NCBI RefSeq assembly: GCF_014842925.1
Contig: NZ_JACYXJ010000004.1
Coordinates: 186,001-250,000, forward strand
Source of the DNA: Roseibium polysiphoniae
GTDB lineage: Bacteria > Pseudomonadota > Alphaproteobacteria > Rhizobiales > Stappiaceae
DNA length: 64,000 bases
Reading direction: 5' to 3'
In this document: positions 7,912 to 16,430 of the stretch, piece by piece
How the letters are laid out: the number at the start of each line of letters is the position of its first letter
How positions within the stretch are numbered: position 1 is the first letter of the stretch
Notes under the pieces: model-generated
Seen by the model: only the letters and a program-made list of their open reading frames with translations
Told to the model about the DNA's origin: nothing
Database searches by the model: none
Translations under genes and position numbers: made by a program

Positions 7912-9825
7912 ATGACAAGCCGCTATGCTGCAACCTATCAATCCTGGAAGGATGACCCGCTTGGTTTCTGGGAGACGGCTGCCTCCGAGATCGACTGGTC
8001 TTTGCGAGGCGCGCAGGTGTTCGATCCCGATCAGGGTCAGTACGGTCGATGGTTTCCAGGCTGGGAATGCAACACCTGCTACAATTGTCTCGATCGCCAT
8101 GTCGAGCGGGGGCACCGTGGTCAGCCAGCGCTGATTTACGACAGCCCGATCACCGGCAAGCAGGCGAGCTACAGCTACGAGGAGCTGCTGGACCGCGTTC
8201 AGGCTATGGCTGGTGTGCTGCTGGACCAAGGAATCCAAAAGGGCGACCGGGTGATCATCTACATGCCGATGATTCCCGAAGCGGCAATGGCGATGCTGGC
8301 CTGCGCTCGTATCGGCGCAATTCATTCGGTGGTTTTTGGCGGTTTTGCTGCTGCAGAACTGGCGACCAGGATCAATGATGCGACGCCAAAAGCCATCATA
8401 GCAGCCTCTTGCGGCATCGAGCCGGGAAGGGTCATTGCCTACAAGCCCTTGATCGATGCAGCGGTCGAGCAGGCCTCCCACAAAATCGAGACCTGTCTCG
8501 TAATTCAAAGAGAGCAGGCGGTCGCGGCTCTGCAAGAGGGCCGGGATCATGACCTGGGAGCCCTGATGCAAGAGGAGCTCGCAGAAGGCCGGGAGGTCGA
8601 ATGCGTTTCCGTCAAGGCGACGGACCCGCTCTATGTCCTCTACACGTCGGGAACCACAGGTCAGCCCAAGGGCGTCGTCCGAGACAACGGTGGCCATATG
8701 GTTGCCTTGAAGTGGTCGATGTCGAACCTTTATGGCATCGAGCCGGGCGAGGTTTTCTGGGCAGCATCAGACGTTGGCTGGGTCGTTGGTCACTCTTACA
8801 TCGTCTATGGCCCGCTTCTGCATGGCTGCACCACGATCATGTTCGAAGGCAAGCCGGTCGGGACACCCGATGCCGGTGTTTTCTGGCGTGTGATCTCGGA
8901 GCATTCCGTGGTCTCGCTGTTCACCGCTCCGACGGCCTTCCGCGCCATTCGCAAGGAAGATCCTGAGGGCAAATTGATCGGTGACTACGACTTGTCGCAG
9001 TTCAGATCATTGTTCCTCGCGGGTGAACGTGCAGATCCCGATACGGTCAACTGGGCGGCTGAGCAGCTTCAGGTGCCTATTGTCGACCATTGGTGGCAGA
9101 CCGAGTCGGGTTGGTGCATGGTTGGAAATCCGCTCGGTCTCGGGCGATTGCCCGTGAAACCGGGGTCCCCGACGGTGCCTATGCCGGGCTACGATGTCCA
9201 GATACTGGATGACGCCGGACATCCGCTTCCGGCAAATACGCTTGGCAATATCGTCGTGAAACTGCCGATGCCTCCAGGATGCTTGCCGACCCTATGGAAT
9301 GCGGAGCAGCGTTTCCACGACGCCTATCTCGCCGAATTCCCAGGCTACTATAAGACCTCGGATGCGGGCATCATCGACGAAGAGGGATATCTTTCGATCA
9401 TGTCCCGGACGGATGATATCATCAACGTTGCGGGGCACCGTCTGTCGACCGGTGCCATGGAAGAAGTTCTTGCGACGCATCCGGCCGTGGCGGAATGCGC
9501 TGTGATTGGCATTGCGGACAAGCTGAAGGGTCAGCTGCCTTGCGGTTTTGCTGTGTTGAAAGCAGGGGTCGAACAGTCTCACGAGGAAATTGAGGCCGAG
9601 CTTGTCAAATTGGTGCGTGAGAAGATTGGGCCGGTTGCCGCTTTCAAACTAGCCATCACCGTGGATCGCCTGCCGAAAACCCGTTCGGGCAAGATCTTGA
9701 GAGCGACCATGCGTCAGATCGCAGACCAGGAAAGCTACAAGATGCCAGCAACGATTGATGATCCCGCGATCCTGGATGAGATCGCCGAAGCACTGCAGGA
9801 GCATGGCATAAGGGTTCCAAACTGA
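7912..9825 (+). CDS. prpE: Propionyl-CoA synthetase (PrpE/ACSS3-like)
   Basis: A 637-residue AMP-forming ligase. It has the N-terminal acetyl-CoA synthetase cap, the P-loop YTSGTTGQPKG, DHWWQTESGW, SRTDDIINVAGHRLSTGAMEE and the C-terminal PKTRSGKILR with the catalytic Lys. The segment SCGIEPGRVIAYKPLID is typical of PrpE and ACSS3 and differs from true acetyl-CoA synthetase. A strong GGGAGGAG site lies 8 bases before the ATG at 7912, which rules out the frame from 7882. It probably activates propionate, and perhaps acrylate or acetate. The start is 194 bases from the divergent TSUP gene. Confidence 0.93.
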   Translation: MTSRYAATYQSWKDDPLGFWETAASEIDWSLRGAQVFDPDQGQYGRWFPGWECNTCYNCLDRHVERGHRGQPALIYDSPITGKQASYSYEELLDRVQAMAGVLLDQGIQKGDRVIIYMPMIPEAAMAMLACARIGAIHSVVFGGFAAAELATRINDATPKAIIAASCGIEPGRVIAYKPLIDAAVEQASHKIETCLVIQREQAVAALQEGRDHDLGALMQEELAEGREVECVSVKATDPLYVLYTSGTTGQPKGVVRDNGGHMVALKWSMSNLYGIEPGEVFWAASDVGWVVGHSYIVYGPLLHGCTTIMFEGKPVGTPDAGVFWRVISEHSVVSLFTAPTAFRAIRKEDPEGKLIGDYDLSQFRSLFLAGERADPDTVNWAAEQLQVPIVDHWWQTESGWCMVGNPLGLGRLPVKPGSPTVPMPGYDVQILDDAGHPLPANTLGNIVVKLPMPPGCLPTLWNAEQRFHDAYLAEFPGYYKTSDAGIIDEEGYLSIMSRTDDIINVAGHRLSTGAMEEVLATHPAVAECAVIGIADKLKGQLPCGFAVLKAGVEQSHEEIEAELVKLVREKIGPVAAFKLAITVDRLPKTRSGKILRATMRQIADQESYKMPATIDDPAILDEIAEALQEHGIRVPN

Positions 9826-9869
9826 TCTGGTAAAACCCATCGACAGCTGGAAAACATGCTCTTATGGTT

Positions 9870-9899
9870 CGGGTCGCCGCTTCGGCGGCCCGATTTTTT
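9870..9899 (+). terminator. Rho-independent terminator after prpE
   Basis: CGGGTCGCCG pairs with CGGCGGCCCG (one G-T) across a very short loop, followed by ATTTTTT. It separates prpE from the SDR gene, whose start lies 21 bases further on. Confidence 0.8.
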
Positions 9900-9919
9900 A
9901 TAAGGCCAAGAGGTTTTCT

Positions 9920-10711
9920 GTGTCCCTTGAAAATAAGGTTGCCATCATCACTGGCGCTGCCCGTGGTATTGGCTTTGCAGTCGCAAAACGGTTCGTCATG
10001 GACGGTGCCAAAGTGGTTATTGCCGACGTCGATGATGAGGCCGGGCAATCTGCAGCCGATGATCTGAACAAGATTGGTGATGCGACGTATGTGCATTGCA
10101 ATGTTGCCGAGCGTCTCGATGTTCGCAATCTCGTGGCTGAAACGATCAACGCCTACGGTGATGTCGATATTCTCGTGAACAACGCAGGTGTCGTTGTCGG
10201 CGCAGATTTTCTGGAGCTCGAAGAAGAGGACTTCGACCGGGTTCTCTCAATCAACCTCAAGGGCACGTTCCTGTGCAGCCAGGCGGTTGCCCGTCACATG
10301 GCGGAGAAGGTTCAGGACGGTGGCGAGCCGGGCACGATCATCAACATGTCCTCGGTCAACGCCGTGCTGGCGATTCCGAACCAGATTCCCTACTGCGTCT
10401 CCAAGGGCGGTGTCTCGCAATTGACCAAGACCACTGCGCTTGCTCTGGCGCCCTATGGCATTCGTGTGAATGCCATAGGACCTGGTTCGATCATGACGGA
10501 GATGCTCTCGTCAGTGAACGACGACCCGGCAGCTCGTAACCGGATCCTGTCGCGCACACCGCTTCAACGGGTGGGTGAACCTTCCGAGATCGCTGGTGTT
10601 GCAGCTTTCCTCGCCTCTTCGGATGCGAGCTATGTCACCGGCCAGACAATCTACGCGGACGGTGGCCGTATGCCGCTGAATTACACAGTGGCTGTCCCTG
10701 ACGTCGACTGA
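9920..10711 (+). CDS. Short-chain dehydrogenase/reductase (classical SDR)
   Basis: A 263-residue NAD(P)-dependent oxidoreductase. It shows the cofactor motif TGAARGIG, an acidic residue after the second strand (VVIADVDDE) that favours NAD over NADP, the NNAG motif, the active-site YCVSK and the C-terminal SYVTGQTIYADGG. The start is GTG at 9920 with AAGAGG upstream. The substrate is unknown; glucose, ribitol and 3-oxoacyl reductase relatives look alike. A terminator lies between it and prpE, so it probably has its own promoter. It converges on the ABC exporter with 15 bases between stops. Confidence 0.9.
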   Translation: MSLENKVAIITGAARGIGFAVAKRFVMDGAKVVIADVDDEAGQSAADDLNKIGDATYVHCNVAERLDVRNLVAETINAYGDVDILVNNAGVVVGADFLELEEEDFDRVLSINLKGTFLCSQAVARHMAEKVQDGGEPGTIINMSSVNAVLAIPNQIPYCVSKGGVSQLTKTTALALAPYGIRVNAIGPGSIMTEMLSSVNDDPAARNRILSRTPLQRVGEPSEIAGVAAFLASSDASYVTGQTIYADGGRMPLNYTVAVPDVD

Positions 10712-10726
10712 CTTCTCTGGGATCGG

Positions 10727-12535
10727 TTAGATCTGACTTGCTTTGCTGGCCCCTGCATCGAATTGCAGCCGGGCCAGTTTTGCATAGAGGCCTGCACGAG
10801 CTGTGAGTTCGGCATGGGTTCCGATTTCCACGATCCGTCCCGCATCCATAACGACAATTCGATCGGCTTTCAGAACGGTCGCGAGACGATGCGCGATTAC
10901 GAGCGTTGTTCTGCCTTCCATAAGCCGGTCAAGGGCTTGCTGGACGAGCTGTTCGCTTTCAGCGTCGAGCGCGCTGGTTGCTTCATCCAGCAGCAGGATC
11001 GGAGCGTCCTTGAGGATCGCACGGGCAATCGCGATCCGTTGCCGCTGCCCCCCGGACAAGGTCATGCCCCTTTCGCCGACCATTGTGCTGTAGCCGTCGG
11101 ACGTGGCTGAAATGAAGTCATGCGCTGATGCAGCACGGGCTGCAGCTTCTATATCTTGGCGTCTCGCATCCGGTTTCCCATAAGCGATATTCTCGGCGAT
11201 GCTTGCGGCGAAGATTGCCGCGTCCTGAGGTACGAGCGCCATATGGCTGCGCAGACCCTTGGGGTCAAGTTGTCTCAGATCCACCCCGTTCAGGGTCACC
11301 TGTCCGGAAACGGGATCATAAAAACGCATCAACAGATGAAACAGGGTCGATTTGCCCGCACCGGAAGGTCCAACGACCGCCACCGTTTCACCAGGTTCGA
11401 CTTTCAGTGATACGTCGTGAACCACCGGAGTGTTCTCGGCCGCCTCATATGCAAAAGAGGTGTGGTCGAAGTCGATGCTGATTTTTTCAGGCGAGGGCAG
11501 GGTTTTCGGATTTGCCGGAGGTGCGATCCGGGGTTCGATCTCAAGCAATTCACTCAGGCGCTCTGCGGCGCCAGCGGCCAGTGAGAGCTCGCCCCAGACC
11601 TCCGACAGTCCGGCAAGAGAGCTTGCTGCGAGGATTGAGTAGAGCAGGAACTGGCCAAGCTCTCCGCCGCTCATCGTTCCGGTGAGAACGTTGTTTGCGC
11701 CGATCCAAAGAACGGCGACTACGCTCGCTCCAATGATGAACATGGCAAAAAACGTCAGTATCGCGCGCTCACGTGTTGCCTTCCTTGCTGCGTGGAAGGC
11801 ACCTTCGGCCGCGTCCGAGAACCGCTTTGCCGACTGCATTTCATGGGTGAAGGCCTGAAGGGTGCGGATGTTCCCGAGCATTTCACTGGCATAGGCGGCT
11901 GCATCGGCGAGGGTGTCTTGTGCGAAGCGGGAGCGTTTGCGGACCTTGCGGCCAAAGCCGATCAACGGCAGGAGAATGATCGGTATCGCGGCAAGGACGA
12001 TGATCGACAGGCCCGGGCTGGTGACGAGCATCATGATCACCGCGCCGATAAAAAGCACGAAGTTGCGCATGGCTAGGGACGCGCTTGCGCCGAATGCGGA
12101 TTTTATCTGGGTGGTGTCGGCGGTGAGACGGGACAGGATCTCGCCCGACTTTGAGCGGTCGTAAAACGCCGGGCTCAGTTCCGTCATATGGGCGAAGACA
12201 TCGCTTCTCACGTCTGCGACGACGCGTTCCCCGATCCACATGACCAGGTAGTAGCGAATGGCACTGGCCAGTGCGAGAGCTGCGACCACGGCCAGCAGGA
12301 GGCCAAAGTAGTTGTTGATGAGATCGGAGTTGTCTCCGCCAAAGCCGCGATCGATCATCTGACGGACGGCGGTTGGCAACACCAGAGTGAAGACTGCGGC
12401 CGAAATCAGGGCGACCAATGCTCCGGCGACCATTGATTTGTAACGGCCAAGGTAAGGCAACAGCCGCGCGAGCGGCCGCAAAAACTTGCGCCGTTCATTC
12501 GTATCATCGCGTTTTGCCTGTTCCGTGCCGGCCAA
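10727..12535 (-). CDS. ABC exporter, fused membrane and ATPase domains (MsbA-like)
   Basis: A 602-residue half-transporter. The N-terminal two thirds hold six membrane segments of the type I exporter fold. The ATPase follows with Walker A GPSGAGKST, signature LSGGQRQR, Walker B ILLLDEATSALD and the switch His in VIAHRLA. Such proteins work as homodimers that move lipids, peptides or drugs outward; the substrate is unknown. The start is a TTG at 12535, with AGGGG about 9 bases upstream and no nearby ATG. It stands alone, divergent from rpmE. Confidence 0.92.
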   Translation of the reverse strand: MAGTEQAKRDDTNERRKFLRPLARLLPYLGRYKSMVAGALVALISAAVFTLVLPTAVRQMIDRGFGGDNSDLINNYFGLLLAVVAALALASAIRYYLVMWIGERVVADVRSDVFAHMTELSPAFYDRSKSGEILSRLTADTTQIKSAFGASASLAMRNFVLFIGAVIMMLVTSPGLSIIVLAAIPIILLPLIGFGRKVRKRSRFAQDTLADAAAYASEMLGNIRTLQAFTHEMQSAKRFSDAAEGAFHAARKATRERAILTFFAMFIIGASVVAVLWIGANNVLTGTMSGGELGQFLLYSILAASSLAGLSEVWGELSLAAGAAERLSELLEIEPRIAPPANPKTLPSPEKISIDFDHTSFAYEAAENTPVVHDVSLKVEPGETVAVVGPSGAGKSTLFHLLMRFYDPVSGQVTLNGVDLRQLDPKGLRSHMALVPQDAAIFAASIAENIAYGKPDARRQDIEAAARAASAHDFISATSDGYSTMVGERGMTLSGGQRQRIAIARAILKDAPILLLDEATSALDAESEQLVQQALDRLMEGRTTLVIAHRLATVLKADRIVVMDAGRIVEIGTHAELTARAGLYAKLARLQFDAGASKASQI

Positions 12536-12784
12536 TGTTCGTGCCCCTAAATCAGTCCTGATTCCATGCCGATAGACTTGGGTGATCGGGCCGTGAAAAC
12601 CAAGAGGTATTTTGCCGCGCCGGAATCGCGCAGACCCCTTGTTTCATCCCACTGCATGGGGTATAGCCCGTCTCCATGTTTCCTGGGCTGTATCCATTGG
12701 CGGATTGGCGGCCCATTAGTTTCGTTTGCACCTCAGAGCTATTTCCCTCGATCGGAAGCGCTCGATGTGCAGGAAAGGACAGCC

Positions 12785-13009
12785 ATGAAAGCGGATACGC
12801 ATCCCGACTACCACACCATCAAGGTCGTGATGACCGATGGTACAGAATTCACAACTCGCTCCACCTATGGTGCTGAAGGCGATACGCTGACCCTCGACAT
12901 CGATCCGACATCTCACCCGGCATGGACCGGTGGCGACCGTCAGATCATGGACCGTGGCGGTCGCGTGTCCCGCTTCAAGAACAAGTTCGCAGGCTTCCTC
13001 GGCTCCTAA
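12785..13009 (+). CDS. rpmE: 50S ribosomal protein L31, zinc-free form
   Basis: A 74-residue protein with the L31 start [20 protein letters not shown] and the STYG and HPAWTGG motifs. L31 helps bridge the two ribosomal subunits. There is no cysteine, so the zinc-binding CxxC set of the C+ form is absent. The ATG at 12785 follows GGAAAGGACAGCC; the upstream extension to 12566 is not protein-like. A strong terminator follows. It is divergent from the ABC exporter, leaving about 250 bases for both promoters. Confidence 0.96.
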   Translation: MKADTHPDYHTIKVVMTDGTEFTTRSTYGAEGDTLTLDIDPTSHPAWTGGDRQIMDRGGRVSRFKNKFAGFLGS

Positions 13010-13036
13010 GAGCTGCGAAGTTAAGCGCTTGATACG

Positions 13037-13064
13037 AGACCCGGCTTTGGCCGGGTCTTTTTTT
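13037..13064 (+). terminator. Rho-independent terminator of rpmE
   Basis: AGACCCGGC pairs with GCCGGGTCT across a TTTG loop and runs into seven T residues, 28 bases after the rpmE stop. Confidence 0.92.
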
Positions 13065-13111
13065 GTGCGAATGTTTGCGGTCTGAGCCTGGAAAGCCTGC
13101 GCTTAAACGAA

Positions 13112-13135
13112 GAAAGCCGCCTTGCGGCGGCTTTC
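13112..13135 (-). terminator. Probable terminator of the rcdA-like gene
   Basis: GAAAGCCGCC and GGCGGCTTTC form a 10-base stem with a 4-base loop, 31 bases beyond the stop of the leftward gene. On the minus strand the stem ends in TTC followed by TTCGTTT, a weak U-tract. Confidence 0.6.
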
Positions 13136-13165
13136 AAGATAGTTCTCGTACATGGCTCTTATGGA

Positions 13166-13702
13166 TCAGCCTGCGTTTCCAAATGCAGCGTGCAGCTGGT
13201 TGAGCTGCGCCACGACCGGGTTTCCTTCGGTGTCAGCAGCTTCCTGTTCCTTGTCCTGGTAGAGCATCTGATCCAAGTGCACGACGCGCTCTTGCAGGCG
13301 CACCGAACGGTTGACCAGTTCCTTCAGGCTGTCGGGCAGGTCTTCCCAGGCGGGGCCTGTCGAGGCGCTGCTCAAACGGTCGAGGCGCACCTTGTTCTTT
13401 TCGGCGCCAGCTTGTTCCCGGGACATTTCGCCCTCGTTGACGGCGCGTTGCAGGAGAAGCCAGGACGCCAGCTGCATGAGACGCGTTGTCAGACGCATCG
13501 ATTCTGTTGCATAGGCGAGTGAGGCCGGGCGTTCCAGAAGCTTTGCTTCCGTGCGTCCGTCTCCATCGAGATAGACAGCGGTCTCTTCAACGAGCGACAT
13601 GCCTTCCTGAAACAGCGACTGGAATGTGTCCGAGGTGGCCAGTCGGGGAGCGAAGTGTACCGCCTCGGGAGTTCCGTTGAGGTTGGTGTTCTCATCCGTC
13701 AT
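13166..13702 (-). CDS. DUF1465 family protein, RcdA-like proteolysis adaptor
   Basis: A 178-residue, mostly helical protein of the DUF1465 family. Conserved stretches include LFQEGMSLVEETAVYLDG, LMQLASWLLLQRAVNEGEM and LVNRSVRLQERVVHLDQMLY. The family includes Caulobacter RcdA, which helps ClpXP degrade CtrA and other proteins at the start of S phase; it forms a three-helix bundle with a flexible C-terminal tail. The tail here (after DKEQEAADTEGN) is consistent with that. Orthology to RcdA is likely but not proven by sequence reading alone. It is monocistronic. Confidence 0.78.
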   Translation of the reverse strand: MTDENTNLNGTPEAVHFAPRLATSDTFQSLFQEGMSLVEETAVYLDGDGRTEAKLLERPASLAYATESMRLTTRLMQLASWLLLQRAVNEGEMSREQAGAEKNKVRLDRLSSASTGPAWEDLPDSLKELVNRSVRLQERVVHLDQMLYQDKEQEAADTEGNPVVAQLNQLHAAFGNAG

Positions 13703-13906
13703 GGTTCGATACGCCTTCTGCTACTGCTCATTCGTTTGCCGCAGGATGTCCTCCTGGCTACCACTACGCGCATGGGACATGCTCTTCATAGGGCTGTGCC
13801 ACGGTGGGACGGTGCGGCGCCTTGAACAATTGAATTGCAACGGGCGTGCCAGTTGGGCCCAAGGCTCGTACGAACGTGACTGAGAAGATCATAACGCCAG
13901 GGCGGG

Positions 13907-13935
13907 TCAAAAAAAAGAGCCGCGAAGGCCGCGGC
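13907..13935 (-). terminator. Rho-independent terminator, leftward
   Basis: GAGCCGCG pairs with CGCGGCTC across a 5-base loop; on the minus strand it is followed by a run of eight T. It is about 180 bases beyond the DUF1192 stop codon. Confidence 0.85.
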
Positions 13936-14100
13936 TCGAAGTCATTAACAGGGAGGCGTCAAACAGAGTGGACTTGAGCCACTCAGAGATCCAGATGACT
14001 GGATAACTATGGTTATCGCGTAGAAAGCTTAATAGCTGGTAAATAGCTAAAGTTTTACCTAACAGATTGAACCAAATTCAGACAGAACGTCTCTGAATGA
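13907..14100 (-). ncRNA. Candidate structured RNA or long 3' UTR ending in a terminator
   Basis: Read leftward from 14100 there are inverted repeats ATTCAGA (14077-14083/14092-14098), GGTAAA with TTTACC (about 14039-14058), GATAAC (14002-14007/14012-14017), CCAG with CTGG (13991-14002) and GAGTGG (13966-13971/13979-13984). They end in a strong minus-strand terminator. The stretch begins 17 bases after the stop of the DUF1192 gene, so it may be that gene's 3' UTR, an RNA processed from it, or an independent small RNA. I recognise no Rfam family. The strand is inferred from the terminator. Confidence 0.4.
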
Positions 14101-14116
14101 GATGTAATTGGTAAAT

Positions 14117-14320
14117 TTAACTATTCTCACTTTTGAAGAGGGCGTCGGCGGCGCTGCGAATATTACCACGCTCTGAAAGGACACCTCGCGTGCGTGTGAT
14201 TTCTGCTTCTAGGAGCGTGATCCGTTCTCGAAGCTCGTCCTCAGAGGGCCGGGACAAATCTTCGCCTACGACAACCGGTTTTGCTGCTTTCGAGGGTCTT
14301 GCCTGGTGTTCTTCGTCCAT
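14117..14320 (-). CDS. DUF1192 family small protein
   Basis: A 67-residue acidic protein. The C-terminal half, LRERITLLEAEITRTRGVLSER, is the DUF1192 helix with leucine heptads and suggests a short coiled coil. DUF1192 is an alphaproteobacterial family without an established function. Its start lies 124 bases from the divergent quinone oxidoreductase gene. Its transcript probably continues through the hairpin chain to the terminator near 13907. Confidence 0.82.
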   Translation of the reverse strand: MDEEHQARPSKAAKPVVVGEDLSRPSEDELRERITLLEAEITRTRGVLSERGNIRSAADALFKSENS

Positions 14321-14444
14321 TTTCGGTCTCGTCGTCCGATCGCGCCATCAGTTGGTTTAACTCTGAACCTATCGCGACATGGCTCGATTGTCAGCTGCCT
14401 GCCGGCGCGCTACACGGGAGTGAGTTCTGATTGGAGGAAAGCGC

Positions 14445-15446
14445 ATGACCGATTTGCCCGAGAAAATGCTAGCGATCGCAATCACGGCGCCCGGCGGTCC
14501 GGACGTTCTGGCTGCCGAGGAGCGCCATGTGCCTGTGCCGCTTGGCGAAGAAATCCTCATCAAGGTCGAGGCTGCCGGCGTTAATCGTCCGGATGTCCTT
14601 CAGAGAATGGGTGCTTATCCGCCCCCGAAAGACGCATCGGATCTGCCAGGTCTTGAGGTGAGTGGCACCGTCGTGTCCAAGGGCATCGACGCCAAGAGCT
14701 ATGAAATTGGCGAGAAAGTCACGGCATTGGTGGCGGGCGGAGGTTACGCTCAATACTGCAAGGTGCACGAAAGTCATGCTCTTCCGATCCCTGAAGGCAT
14801 GTCGATGATTGAGGCCGCGGCGATCCCGGAGACATTCTTCACCGTCTGGAGCAACGTCTTCGACCGGGTGGGGCTGAAAGCAGGCGAACGCTTTCTGGTT
14901 CATGGTGGGACGTCCGGAATCGGCACAACGGCGATCCAGCTTGCAAAGGCCTTTGGCGCAGAGGTCTTCACCACCGTTGGATCTGAAGAAAAGGCAGAGG
15001 CGGTTCGGGCGCTCGGAGCCGATCACGTGGTCAACTACAATAAGGTCGACTTTGTTTCAGCGTTTCTGGAGGCCACAGCCAAGGAAGGCATTCACGTGAT
15101 CCTGGATATGGTCGGCGGAGACTATGTCGAGAAAAACTGGAAGGTGGCAGCGGTCGAGGGACGGATCTGTCAAATCGCGACGCTGAACGGTTTTGCCGAA
15201 GACGTGAATTTTTCTCGTCTCATGATGAAGCGATTGACCCATACGGGATCGACGTTGAGACCGCGCGATACAGCGTTCAAGGCTGCGATCGCGGCAGCCT
15301 TGAAGGAAAAGGTCTGGCCGCTTCTTTCGTCGGGAAAAATCCGGCCCGTCATGGACTCCACCTTTCCCCTTGAGCAGGCGGCAGACGCGCACCGGCGCAT
15401 GGAAAGCTCTGGTCACATTGGGAAGATTGTACTGACGGTCGAGTAA
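14445..15446 (+). CDS. NAD(P)H quinone oxidoreductase, PIG3 type
   Basis: A 333-residue medium-chain dehydrogenase/reductase. The N-terminal catalytic fold has AAGVNRPDVLQRMGAYPPP and GLEVSGTV; the nucleotide-binding domain has VHGGTSGIGTTAIQLAKAFG. The zinc-ligand set of true alcohol dehydrogenases is missing, as in the PIG3/QOR branch that reduces quinones with NADPH. GGAGG lies 8 bases before the ATG. A 10-base-stem hairpin follows the gene. The physiological acceptor is unknown. Confidence 0.9.
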   Translation: MTDLPEKMLAIAITAPGGPDVLAAEERHVPVPLGEEILIKVEAAGVNRPDVLQRMGAYPPPKDASDLPGLEVSGTVVSKGIDAKSYEIGEKVTALVAGGGYAQYCKVHESHALPIPEGMSMIEAAAIPETFFTVWSNVFDRVGLKAGERFLVHGGTSGIGTTAIQLAKAFGAEVFTTVGSEEKAEAVRALGADHVVNYNKVDFVSAFLEATAKEGIHVILDMVGGDYVEKNWKVAAVEGRICQIATLNGFAEDVNFSRLMMKRLTHTGSTLRPRDTAFKAAIAAALKEKVWPLLSSGKIRPVMDSTFPLEQAADAHRRMESSGHIGKIVLTVE

Positions 15447-15478
15447 TGCCTCGGTCCTGGATGTTAGGAAGATGTGTT

Positions 15479-15510
15479 CCGCAAAGGGAGTTTTCCAGAA
15501 CCCTTTGCGG
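15479..15510. repeat. 10-base inverted repeat between PIG3 gene and trcR
   Basis: CCGCAAAGGG and CCCTTTGCGG are perfect complements 12 bases apart, 33 bases after the oxidoreductase stop. There is no clear T run afterwards. It may be a terminator without a U-tract. A second hairpin, TTTGCC with GGCAAA, follows at about 15516-15531. Confidence 0.6.
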
Positions 15511-15516
15511 GAGTGT

Positions 15517-15545
15517 TTGCCTTTGGGCAAAGGACACATTATATA
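15517..15545 (+). promoter_or_regulatory. Candidate sigma-70 promoter for trcR
   Basis: TTGCCT and TATATA are separated by 17 bases, and the -10 element lies about 80 bases before the trcR ATG. The -35 overlaps a small hairpin. This is a pattern match only. Confidence 0.4.
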
Positions 15546-15627
15546 GTGTTCAGCTCCCATGAAACTTGAATGGATTTTTGCTTTTTCACCTTGCCGGGTG
15601 AGGAAGCCCACAGGAGGAATTTGACCG

Positions 15628-16347
15628 ATGGCGAACACGCCGCTGATGCCGAAGGCAACCGCCGTCTGGCTTGTTGACAATACTGCGCTGAGCTTCACTC
15701 AGATCGCGAGTTTCTGCAAATTGCATCCGCTTGAAGTGAAGGCGATCGCCGATGGCGAAGCCGCGCAGGGCATCAAGGGTCTTGATCCGGTTCTGACGGG
15801 CCAGTTGGGCCGTGAAGAACTGGAAAAAGCGCAGACAGATCCGAACTACGTTTTGAAGCTGCAGGGCTCCAAGGTCATTGTTCCTGAATCGAAGCGTAAA
15901 GGCCCGCGCTATACCCCGGTGTCTCGCCGCCAGGATCGTCCTAACGCGATCTTGTGGCTCGTGCGGAACCATCCCGAGCTCAAGGATGCGCAGATCATGC
16001 GCCTGGTCGGCACGACGAAGCCGACCATTGCGGCCATTCGCGACCGGACCCACTGGAATTCGGCCAACCTTACGCCGTCAGACCCGGTGACGTTGAGCCT
16101 CTGCAGCCAGCTTGAACTGGACATGGAAGTTGAAAAGGCTGCCAAGAACGCTCCGCCGCGGCCTGAGGGTGAAGTCGAAACGTTGATGCCAGTGGAAGAG
16201 ACCACGAGCGAAGAAGCCTTGGCTGCCGCCTTCAGCAAGCCGATCGAACGTGAGGTCGAGGAAGAGATCGATGCCGATGCGGTTTTCGCGAAGCTGAACT
16301 CGCTCAAGACCGAAGGCGACGGCGCGGACGAGGAAGAGCAGTCCTAG
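15628..16347 (+). CDS. trcR: DUF1013 family regulator (TrcR)
   Basis: A 239-residue protein conserved across alphaproteobacteria. The N-terminal region, PKATAVWLVDNTALSFTQIA followed by SFCKLHPLEVKAIADGE, looks like a helix-turn-helix; the middle contains RPNAILWLVRNHPELKDAQI and LVGTTKPTIAAIRDR, a second helix-turn-helix-like unit. The last 60 residues are acidic and probably disordered. NCBI annotation names this family the cell-cycle transcriptional regulator TrcR; I rely on recall for that name. AGGAGG precedes the ATG by about 9 bases. It is monocistronic with its own terminator. Confidence 0.82.
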   Translation: MANTPLMPKATAVWLVDNTALSFTQIASFCKLHPLEVKAIADGEAAQGIKGLDPVLTGQLGREELEKAQTDPNYVLKLQGSKVIVPESKRKGPRYTPVSRRQDRPNAILWLVRNHPELKDAQIMRLVGTTKPTIAAIRDRTHWNSANLTPSDPVTLSLCSQLELDMEVEKAAKNAPPRPEGEVETLMPVEETTSEEALAAAFSKPIEREVEEEIDADAVFAKLNSLKTEGDGADEEEQS

Positions 16348-16376
16348 TCGCGTCTCCAGGCGATACATCAAATTCG

Positions 16377-16408
16377 AAAGCCGCCGGTCGTTCCGGCGGC
16401 TTTTTTGT
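16377..16408 (+). terminator. Rho-independent terminator of trcR
   Basis: AAGCCGCCGG pairs with CCGGCGGCTT across a TCGTT-type loop, followed by six T. It lies 30 bases after the trcR stop and before the convergent OmpA-like gene. Confidence 0.9.
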
Positions 16409-16430
16409 TGAGACTCGGCCGGTAAGCGCT

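Larger units (their letters stand above)
13703..14116. other. Intergenic region with a hairpin chain
   Basis: This 414-base stretch holds the promoter of the leftward rcdA-like gene at its left end. Its right half, 13907-14100, is AT-rich and contains six hairpins in a row, the last of which is a minus-strand terminator (listed separately). No protein-coding frame is convincing. Confidence 0.6.
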
